Below are positions 33,707-39,411 of a DNA stretch of 39,411 bases, one piece after another. Numbering within the stretch: position 1 is the first letter of the stretch; each line of letters opens with the position of its first letter. The notes under the pieces are model-generated. The model did not search any database and had not been told where the DNA came from. It saw only the letters and a list, made by a program, of their open reading frames with translations. This stretch comes from an uncultured Clostridia bacterium (GTDB taxonomy: Bacteria; Bacillota; Clostridia; Oscillospirales; Acutalibacteraceae). The stretch spans positions 1 to 39,411 of the forward strand of contig CALWCD010000015.1 of the NCBI GenBank assembly GCA_944376265.1, written 5' to 3'. The position numbers and the translations under genes are program-made.

Positions 33707-35310
33707 TTCCCTTCCTCCAAAGAAAGAAGCAGCCCCTGGGCCACTTCCTGGAACACCCGGGCGGTGGCGCCCCCGTCCTCCGGGGAGGACTCCTTCAGCA
33801 CGGTGACGCAGTACCGGGAACCTGTTTCGTCGCAGACGAAGCCGCTGTACCAGAAGTGGAGCAGTTCCTCCTCCCCCTCATACACCCCGGTCTGGGCTGT
33901 GCCTGTCTTGATGCCCACCACTCCCTCCTCCGGGGTCCCGGGCCTGCCTGTGCCCTCCTCTGCCCCGGCTATCAGGGCCTTCTGCAGCGTTTTGGCGGTG
34001 GCGGTCTTCATCACCCGCATGGTCTGGCTGACGGAGGACTCCACCTGGGTCACCTCCAGGTTCTCGTCCACCAGCCCCTCTATCAGCTTGGGACTGGTGT
34101 AGGTGCCCCCGCTGGCGACGGCGTTCATCATGGCGCACACCTGCAAAGGCGTGGCGGTAAGCTCTCCCTGGCCGAAGGAGAAATTGGCCAGGGCTCTGGC
34201 GCTGCTCAGGTCCTCCAGGCTGGGCAGCTCCCCGGAGGCGGTCCACAGCCCCCGGCCGAACTCTTCCGCCTGGCCGAACCCCAGATTGTAGGCCATGGAA
34301 AGCACCTTCTGCCCTCCCAGCACCCGGGCGGCGTTGATAAAGTAGCAGTTGCAGGACTTGGCCAGTGCGCCTTCCAAATCCAGCGTTCCGTGGGAGGTGC
34401 TGTCAATGCAGTGAAACTGCAGTCCCCCGGCGTTAAGGGACCCCACGCAGGTGAAGGTGGTATCCCCCAGGCCCTCTTCCAGCAGGGCGGCGGCGGTGAC
34501 AAGCTTGAACACGGAGCCAGGGGCGTAGGCGGAAAAGGCCCGGTTCACCAAAGGCGCTCCCTCCCGCTGGGCGGCGTCTCCCAAGTCTAGGGGGTCGAAA
34601 TCGGGGACGCTGGCCAGAGCCCGGATCTCACAGCCCGGCACCTGGGTGATCACCACCGCCCCCTGGTCCAGCTCCTGGGCGGCCTGTTGGGCAAGCTCCT
34701 GGAGCTGGCTGTCCAGGGCGAGCATCACCCCGCCCTTGGTCTCCCCCAGGGTGTTCACCACCTGGGGCTCCTCCCCCGCAATGGCACGCCCCACCGCGTC
34801 CACCCGGTAGGTGAGGGAAACCTCCCCCTGGTACCGTTCCAGCACGTCGTTCATGGCCAATTCTATCCCTGCGGCGCCGTTTCCCAGGCTGTCCAGGTAG
34901 CCGATCACATGGGGCGCCAGCTGGTTTTCCCGGTAGCGTTTGGGCACCTGGAACACGTCCACCCGGGGGTCCTCCACCGGCGTGTCCAGGGTCAGCTGGA
35001 AGGGCCGGCCGTTTTCCAGCGCCACTGCCAGCCGGTCCCGGTACCGGCCCTGGGTGGCCGTCTCCAGAGCGCCGATGGCCTCAATGGTGGGGGCCACCGC
35101 CGCCACATACTCCAGCTCTCCTCCCACCAGGGGGACCAAGTCGCAGTCGTAAATGGTGCCCCTGGCCTGGGCCACGTCCAGCCGGTAAAGGCTCTGGGCC
35201 CCGGCCGCCGCCACATACTCGTCCCCGTGGTTTGCCCGGGCAATGGACACACAGGCGGCACCCAGCAGCAGGGTGAGCACCGCCGCAAGTCCGTACACTT
35301 TTTTCTTCAC
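33703..35310 (-). CDS. Class B penicillin-binding protein (peptidoglycan transpeptidase)
   Basis: 535 residues. One N-terminal membrane anchor (about 5-25) precedes a short dimerisation region and the transpeptidase domain. The three active-site motifs are complete: SVFK (S266-K269), SCN (S319-N321) and KTG (468-470). Length and order match PBP2/FtsI-like monofunctional enzymes, here on the small side. It cross-links peptidoglycan outside the membrane. A role in elongation, division or sporulation cannot be told from sequence. It is divergent from the TauE-like genes; no strong promoter for it was found in the 164-nt gap. Confidence 0.92.
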   Translation of the reverse strand: MKKKVYGLAAVLTLLLGAACVSIARANHGDEYVAAAGAQSLYRLDVAQARGTIYDCDLVPLVGGELEYVAAVAPTIEAIGALETATQGRYRDRLAVALENGRPFQLTLDTPVEDPRVDVFQVPKRYRENQLAPHVIGYLDSLGNGAAGIELAMNDVLERYQGEVSLTYRVDAVGRAIAGEEPQVVNTLGETKGGVMLALDSQLQELAQQAAQELDQGAVVITQVPGCEIRALASVPDFDPLDLGDAAQREGAPLVNRAFSAYAPGSVFKLVTAAALLEEGLGDTTFTCVGSLNAGGLQFHCIDSTSHGTLDLEGALAKSCNCYFINAARVLGGQKVLSMAYNLGFGQAEEFGRGLWTASGELPSLEDLSSARALANFSFGQGELTATPLQVCAMMNAVASGGTYTSPKLIEGLVDENLEVTQVESSVSQTMRVMKTATAKTLQKALIAGAEEGTGRPGTPEEGVVGIKTGTAQTGVYEGEEELLHFWYSGFVCDETGSRYCVTVLKESSPEDGGATARVFQEVAQGLLLSLEEGN

Positions 35311-35474
35311 AAAAAAGCCTCCTTTCCCTGTGTTCAGTATGGAGGGGCCAGGGCCTTTTCATGCGAAAAACCGGGAAATTTTCTCTCTGTTTCCACCTGT
35401 TTCCCCATTGGGCATAAACCGGCCATTCAGGGACACACTGAACTTGACAAGTCTTTTTCAAAGGAGAGGTTGCC

Positions 35475-35828
35475 GTGAAGTGGAAATACGCAGTCACCGG
35501 GGCGTTGGCGGGCATGGCCAATGGGCTGTTTGGCTCTGGGGGCGGGCTGTTCCTGGTGCCCCTGCTGACCCGGTGGGCAAAGCTTCCCCAGCGAAAGGCC
35601 TTTGCCACCTCTGTGGCGGTGATCCTCCCCCTGTCTCTTGTGTCGGCAGGGGTGTACTGGGCCAAGGGCGGGCTGAGCCTTTCCGGCGCCTGGCCCTACC
35701 TGGCGGGCGGTGCTTTAGGCGGACTGTTGTCCGGGCGGCTGTTCCGGCGGGTGCCCCTCACCTTTCTCCGCCGGGCTTTCGGGGTCCTGATCCTCTATGG
35801 CGGAATCCGGGCGGTGCTTGCCCTGTGA
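35475..35828 (+). CDS. TauE/SafE-type permease, N-terminal half-protein
   Basis: 117 residues from the GTG at 35475 (AAGGAGAGG 5 nt upstream). About four hydrophobic helices include the signature MANGLFGSGGGLFLVPLL of the TauE/SafE (TSUP, DUF81) family. A complete TSUP protein of about 240-260 residues has two such repeats; here each repeat is its own gene. The stop overlaps the next start (GTGA), so both halves are made together and probably form one heterodimeric exporter of a sulfonate, sulfite or organic anion. Confidence 0.85.
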   Translation: MKWKYAVTGALAGMANGLFGSGGGLFLVPLLTRWAKLPQRKAFATSVAVILPLSLVSAGVYWAKGGLSLSGAWPYLAGGALGGLLSGRLFRRVPLTFLRRAFGVLILYGGIRAVLAL

Positions 35829-36193
35829 GCTGGCTGGTTTCCCTTCTGGCGGGAGCCGCCACCGGAGTCCTCTCCGGCTTTGGGGTGGGAGGCGGCACCC
35901 TGCTGCTGTTGTGGCTTACTCTGGTCCAGGGCATGGACCAATTCCAGGCGGGAGGGGTCAACCTTGTGTATTTTGTCAGCTGCGCCCTGCCCGCCTTGTG
36001 GGGTCACGTCCGCCAGGGGCTGGTGGAAAAGCAGGCGGCCCTGTGGTGTGCCCTGGCAGGAGTGCCCGCCTGTGCCGCGGCGGCCTTTCTGGCCTCCCGG
36101 CTGGACGTGGAAACCCTTCGCCGGGTGTTTGGGGTGTTCCTCCTGGCAGTGGGGCTGCGGGAGCTTTTCTCCAAACCGCAACGCCGCGCATAA
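35825..36193 (+). CDS. TauE/SafE-type permease, C-terminal half-protein
   Basis: 122 residues from the GTG at 35825, which overlaps the previous stop. It begins MSWLVSLLAGAATGVLSGFG and continues VGGGTLLLLWLTLVQGM, the second TSUP signature. About four helices. The two halves together are 239 residues, the size of one whole TSUP permease. The frame differs from the first half by +2, so this could also be an old frameshift fixed by coupled translation. Separate starts with normal spacing favour two proteins. Confidence 0.85.
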   Translation: MSWLVSLLAGAATGVLSGFGVGGGTLLLLWLTLVQGMDQFQAGGVNLVYFVSCALPALWGHVRQGLVEKQAALWCALAGVPACAAAAFLASRLDVETLRRVFGVFLLAVGLRELFSKPQRRA

Positions 36194-36273
36194 ACCGGGA
36201 AAAACCGCCCACACTATCCTTGAGACCCAACCCGGCCTATGTCGGGAATTCTACGCAAAAGGGGAAGACTGAC

Positions 36274-36483
36274 ATGAGTATCTTAGACAGGATCGCGCTG
36301 GCCCTGGTCGTCATTGGCGGCATCAACTGGGGGCTGGTGGGCATTTTCCGTTTTGACTTGGTGGCCTGGATCTGCGGCGGTCAGGATGCCGTTGTGGCCA
36401 GGATCATTTACACCCTGGTGGGCATTGCCGCCCTGTGGTGCATCACCCTGATCTTCCGGGATCGGGACAGGATGACCGAATAA
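36274..36483 (+). CDS. DUF378 family small membrane protein
   Basis: 69 residues. MSILDRIALALVVIGGINWG is the standard DUF378 opening, and a second helix follows around LVGIAALWCITLIF. Two transmembrane helices; function unknown across the family. AAAAGGGGAAG precedes the ATG. It lies 80 nt after the TauE-like pair and ends before a terminator, so it may be the last gene of that unit. Confidence 0.88.
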   Translation: MSILDRIALALVVIGGINWGLVGIFRFDLVAWICGGQDAVVARIIYTLVGIAALWCITLIFRDRDRMTE

Positions 36484-36501
36484 CAGGCCGCGCCGGCCCG
36501 C

Positions 36502-36545
36502 AAAAAAGGAACGCCCTCCCTCTAGGGGAAAGCGTTCCTTTTTAT
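36502..36545. terminator. Bidirectional terminator between DUF378 and tandem GNAT genes
   Basis: AAAAAGGAACGC and GCGTTCCTTTTT form a long stem around a partly paired loop, with A-run and T-run on opposite sides. It sits between convergent genes. Confidence 0.75.
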
Positions 36546-36560
36546 GTGATTCTTCTGCGT

Positions 36561-37616
36561 TTACAGGAGAGAATATTCCAGCTGGCAGTCGCAAGGTTCT
36601 TGTTCCACATGGGAGAGGCAATACTCCCCAGCTTCCACACAGCCCATGGCCTTGTAAAAAGCCTGGCTTTCCACCGAGGAATGAGCGGAGATGTACAGGC
36701 ACTCCCCACCCAGCTCCCGAGCAGACTCTGCCGCCAGTAGGAACAGTTTCCTGCCCAGGCCATGGCCGCGGGCGTCCGCGGAAACATGGATGCTGGTCAG
36801 GTCAACGTATTGTGCCCGGGATCCAATTTTGTCCCCTTCCACAGAGGCGAACCCTTTCAGTCTGCCTTCCACAAACGCTCCCCAGACATAGCCCATTCCT
36901 GCTAGGGTGTTTTTCAGGCAGCCGCACAGGATTTGGTACTCCTTCTCACCCCAGCGCTCCGTGAAGGCAATGTCCTTCACCACCCAGCGTTCTCCTTCTT
37001 TACGCCAGCAGCGTTCCACCGGCTGGAATCGGTCAAACCAACGAAACAGCTCCGGAGTCAGTTCCTCCTCCCTCAAAAGGCGAAACTCTTTGCGATCCAG
37101 CTTTTTATATAGATACAGCACCAGGTCGTCATCCGCGGCGCAGGGGCCGTAGGGCTCCATCTGCTTGTCCCGGTACCACACCCCGGTGCCGTCGGGAACA
37201 TAGCCCCGCTTCACGTACAGCCGCTGGGCAGCGCCGTAACCCCGGTAAAGGCCCACTCCCAGGCATACGGTGTCGCTGACCTGCCCGGCCAGCTCTTCCG
37301 CAACCTGGAGGATCCTGTTCCCGATTCCCCGCCGCTGAAACTTCTCCAGCACGTTGAAATCGCAGACCTCCGGCCAGTCCTTTCCCGCGAAGGCCCCTGC
37401 GGGGGCCTTGGGCAGCAGGGTGGCGTACCCGGCCTGCTCTCCCTGCCACACCGCCACCAGCACCTGACGCAGTCCCTCTGTCTGTTCCTCCAGATACCGT
37501 TCAAACTGGGACAGGGGCTTGTTCCAGCCCTGGGCGGCAAAACCCTGGGCAAAGGCTTGGCAGTCCTCCGGCTCCATGGAACGGATGGTGAGGTCCTTAT
37601 CCTGATCGTACACCAT
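36561..37616 (-). CDS. Tandem-domain GNAT N-acetyltransferase
   Basis: 351 residues. The start is the ATG at 37616 with AGGAGG 7 nt upstream; the GTG at 37622 almost touches that site. Two GNAT domains are present. The first (about 10-160) has the acetyl-CoA loop QRRGIGNRIL; the second (about 190-351) has RGHGLGRKLF followed by AFYKAMGC. Tandem GNATs are found among antibiotic- and metabolite-modifying acetyltransferases; substrate unknown. A terminator lies between it and araD, so its expression may be partly separated from the upstream operon. Confidence 0.87.
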   Translation of the reverse strand: MVYDQDKDLTIRSMEPEDCQAFAQGFAAQGWNKPLSQFERYLEEQTEGLRQVLVAVWQGEQAGYATLLPKAPAGAFAGKDWPEVCDFNVLEKFQRRGIGNRILQVAEELAGQVSDTVCLGVGLYRGYGAAQRLYVKRGYVPDGTGVWYRDKQMEPYGPCAADDDLVLYLYKKLDRKEFRLLREEELTPELFRWFDRFQPVERCWRKEGERWVVKDIAFTERWGEKEYQILCGCLKNTLAGMGYVWGAFVEGRLKGFASVEGDKIGSRAQYVDLTSIHVSADARGHGLGRKLFLLAAESARELGGECLYISAHSSVESQAFYKAMGCVEAGEYCLSHVEQEPCDCQLEYSLL

Positions 37617-37636
37617 AGGCACTCCTCCTGGAAACG

Positions 37637-37660
37637 AAAAGGGAGCGTTTTCACGCCCCC
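37637..37660 (-). terminator. Terminator after araD, ahead of the GNAT gene
   Basis: Minus strand: GGGGGCGT (37660-37653) pairs with ACGCTCCC (37648-37641) with one G-U pair, followed by TTTT (37640-37637). It lies just upstream of the GNAT ribosome site. Confidence 0.6.
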
Positions 37661-37667
37661 TTGCCGT

Positions 37668-38363
37668 TTAGTTTCCCTGGCCGTAGTAGGCGTTTGCCCC
37701 GTGCTTGCGCAGGTAGTGCTTGTCCAGCAGTTCCTGCTGCATGGGAGGCAGTCCGGGCACAGCCACCAAAGCGTGCCACGCCATAAAGGACACTTCCTCC
37801 AGCACCACGGCGTTGTGGACGGCGTTCATGGCGTCGGTGCCCCAGGCGAAGGGCCCGTGGCTGTGAACCAGCACTGCGGGGATGTCGTCAGGGCTCTTGC
37901 CCTGGAAGGTCTCTACAATCACCTTGCCGGTCTCCAGCTCGTACTCCCCGGCAATCTCCTCGGGGGTCATCTTCCGGGTGCAGGGGATTTCCCCGTAGAA
38001 GTAGTCCCCGTGGGTGGTGCCCAGAGCGGGAACGCCCCAGCCCATCTGGCTCATCACCGTGGCCCAGCGGCTGTGGGTGTGGACCACGCCCCCGATGTTG
38101 GGGAAGGACCGGTACAGCTCGCAGTGGGTGTCCGTGTCGGAAGAGGGGTTCCACTTGCCCTCCACCTTCTTGCCGGTGTTCACGTCCACCAGCACCATGT
38201 CCTCGGGAGAGAGCTTGTCGTACTCCACCCCGCTGGGCTTGATGGCCATGATGCCGCTTTCCCGGTCAATGCCGCTGACATTGCCCCAGGTGAAGGTCAC
38301 CAGGTGGTGCTCCGGCAGCAGCATGTTGGCACGGTACACTTGTTCTTTCAGTGCTTCTAACAT
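37668..38363 (-). CDS. araD: L-ribulose-5-phosphate 4-epimerase
   Basis: 231 residues, the same length as Escherichia coli AraD. Key residues align by number: GNVSG (27-31), KPSG (42-45), SSD with D76, zinc ligands H95 and H97 in HTHSRW, D120 in THGD, and a third His in HSHGPFAWG (about H169). The C-terminal Tyr is in ANAYYGQ. It links arabinose and related pentoses to the pentose phosphate pathway. AGGAGG lies before the ATG. It follows dapL by 40 nt on the same strand with no terminator between, an unusual pairing of lysine and pentose genes. No araA or araB is in the window. Confidence 0.95.
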   Translation of the reverse strand: MLEALKEQVYRANMLLPEHHLVTFTWGNVSGIDRESGIMAIKPSGVEYDKLSPEDMVLVDVNTGKKVEGKWNPSSDTDTHCELYRSFPNIGGVVHTHSRWATVMSQMGWGVPALGTTHGDYFYGEIPCTRKMTPEEIAGEYELETGKVIVETFQGKSPDDIPAVLVHSHGPFAWGTDAMNAVHNAVVLEEVSFMAWHALVAVPGLPPMQQELLDKHYLRKHGANAYYGQGN

Positions 38364-38403
38364 AGTTGACTCCTCCTATCGTTACTGGAAGCGCTCTCTC
38401 GGC

Positions 38404-39411
38404 TTACTTCTGCAGCTTCTGAATGCGCTCCATAGCTTCCTTGGTCTTTTCCGCGTCGCCGAAGGCGGTGAGGCGGAAGTAGCCCTCTCCGTTTTTGCCG
38501 AAGCCCTCGCCGGGAGTGCCCACAATCTCCGCGTTGTGGAGCAGGTAGTCAAAGTACTCCCAGGAACCCATGCCCTGGGGGCACTTCAGCCAGATATAGG
38601 GAGAGTTGGTGCCGCCGGTGAACCACACGCCCATTTTGGTGAAGGCGTCCATCATCACTTGGGCGTTCTTCTGGTAGTAGGCGATGGTTTCCCGGATCTG
38701 CTTCTGGCCCTCTTCGGTGAACACGGCCTCGGCGGCCCGCTGGGTGATATAGCTGGTGCCGTTGAACTTGCAGCCCTGGCGCCGCTGCCACAGCTTGGAC
38801 ACCTGGACCCCGTCCATCACCAGCTCCTTGCGGATGACGGTATAGCCGCAGCGCATGCCGGTGAAGCCGGCGGTCTTGGAGAGGGAGCAGAACTCGATGG
38901 CGCACTTTTCCGCCCCGGGGATCTCAAAGATGGAGTGGGGCAGCTGGGGATCGGTGATAAAGGCCTCGTAGGCCGCATCAAACAGGATAACCGCCTTCTG
39001 GTCCAGGGCATAGTCCACCCAGGCTTTCAGCTGGTCCCGGTTGTAGGTGGCGCCGGTGGGGTTGTTGGGGGAGCAGAGATAGATGATGTCCGCCTTCACC
39101 GCCGGGTCGGGCAGGGGCAGGAAGCCGTTGGCCTCGTTGGCGTCCATGTAGGCGATCTTCCGGCCGGAGATGATGTTGGTGTCCACGTACACAGGATACA
39201 CGGGATCGGGCACCAGCACAGTGTTGTCCACGTCGAACAGGTCCACAATGTTGCCCACGTCGCTCTTGGCGCCGTCGCCCACAAACACCTCAGAGGCGTC
39301 CAGGTCCACGCCGAAGTTCTTGTAATACTTGGCAATGGCCTCCCGCAGGAAGGGGTAGCCGTCGCTGTCGGGGGAGTAGCCGTGGAAGGTCTCCTTGTGG
39401 GCCTGCTCCTC
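38404..39411 (-). CDS. dapL: LL-diaminopimelate aminotransferase (partial, N-terminus outside window)
   Basis: 335 residues of the C-terminal part; the frame runs off the right edge and about 60-75 residues are missing. It is a fold-type I PLP enzyme. SPNNPTGA carries the conserved Asn, VILFDAAYEAFI the Asp/Tyr, and SLSKTAGFTGMRCGYT the PLP lysine, in the exact DapL version. Arg in EGYFRLTAFG binds the substrate carboxylate. DapL converts tetrahydrodipicolinate directly to LL-diaminopimelate for lysine and peptidoglycan synthesis. This route is common in Oscillospiraceae and related Clostridia. Confidence 0.95.
   Translation of the reverse strand, partial: EEQAHKETFHGYSPDSDGYPFLREAIAKYYKNFGVDLDASEVFVGDGAKSDVGNIVDLFDVDNTVLVPDPVYPVYVDTNIISGRKIAYMDANEANGFLPLPDPAVKADIIYLCSPNNPTGATYNRDQLKAWVDYALDQKAVILFDAAYEAFITDPQLPHSIFEIPGAEKCAIEFCSLSKTAGFTGMRCGYTVIRKELVMDGVQVSKLWQRRQGCKFNGTSYITQRAAEAVFTEEGQKQIRETIAYYQKNAQVMMDAFTKMGVWFTGGTNSPYIWLKCPQGMGSWEYFDYLLHNAEIVGTPGEGFGKNGEGYFRLTAFGDAEKTKEAMERIQKLQK

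Noticed and set aside
35443-35448. TTGACA as the -35 box of the TauE-like genes
   Set aside because: A -10 box 17 nt downstream would fall on the ribosome site and there would be no leader. No TATAAT-like hexamer is there.

Overview
The window is about 39 kb of GC-rich, gene-dense bacterial chromosome. Several gene types point to a high-GC member of the Clostridia, most likely Oscillospiraceae (Flavonifractor/Lawsonibacter-like); this assignment is an inference from gene content. They are an alanyl-tRNA synthetase operon led by a T-box, an RNase M5-type Toprim protein, an AgrC-like GHKL kinase, a YesN-type membrane AraC regulator beside an LplB/YtcP-type sugar ABC transporter, LL-diaminopimelate aminotransferase (DapL), and a BclA-like collagen protein of the kind found on spore surfaces. 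No phage, plasmid, insertion sequence or CRISPR array was seen.

Layout. 0-2.2 kb (minus): a URO-D-superfamily protein with a zinc-ligand pattern and a Gfo/Idh/MocA dehydrogenase. 2.4-4.8 kb (plus): a collagen-like surface protein and a SunS-type glycosyltransferase, closed by a terminator. 4.8-6.65 kb: a Dabb-domain protein translationally coupled to a MATE exporter. 6.66-7.4 kb: tRNA-Ala(CGC) with its own promoter, a duplicated palindromic terminator module, then a separate small transcription unit with a near-consensus promoter and a strong terminator (RNA or 62-aa peptide). 7.5-8.9 kb: an orphan GHKL histidine kinase. 9.0-11.3 kb (minus): a less GC-biased patch with an EamA transporter, an iron-sulfur flavoprotein-like reductase, an unknown 95-aa protein and a decayed reading frame.

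11.3-22.8 kb is a carbohydrate locus: the AraC/YesN regulator, two ABC permeases, a lipoprotein binding protein, a xylose-isomerase-like epimerase, a SIS-domain isomerase remnant, a GH38 alpha-mannosidase remnant, a ROK sugar kinase and a ROK repressor. Near 19.0 kb the SIS gene (minus) and the mannosidase gene (plus) are joined 5' end to 5' end. Both have lost their starts, and the mannosidase has lost its catalytic half.

22.85-33.7 kb (minus) is a long housekeeping block. In transcription order it runs: Ala-type T-box leader, M42 aminopeptidase, alaS, HIT protein, phosphoribosyltransferase, ComEC-like channel, DNA polymerase III delta, RNase M5-like protein, DivIVA-like protein, GNAT and CBS protein. 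Many of these are joined by 1-4 nt overlaps. Upstream of the T-box is a class B penicillin-binding protein, whose stop codon lies inside the T-box promoter. 35.5-36.5 kb (plus) holds a split TauE/SafE permease and a DUF378 protein. 36.5-39.4 kb (minus) holds dapL (cut by the window edge), araD and a tandem GNAT protein.

The observations most worth a second look are the palindrome-plus-CCCAAGTCGCG repeat family, the unexplained 7.08-7.40 kb transcript, the collagen/glycosyltransferase pair with a sigma-K-like promoter, the T-box placing a peptidase with alaS, and the SIS/GH38 breakpoint.
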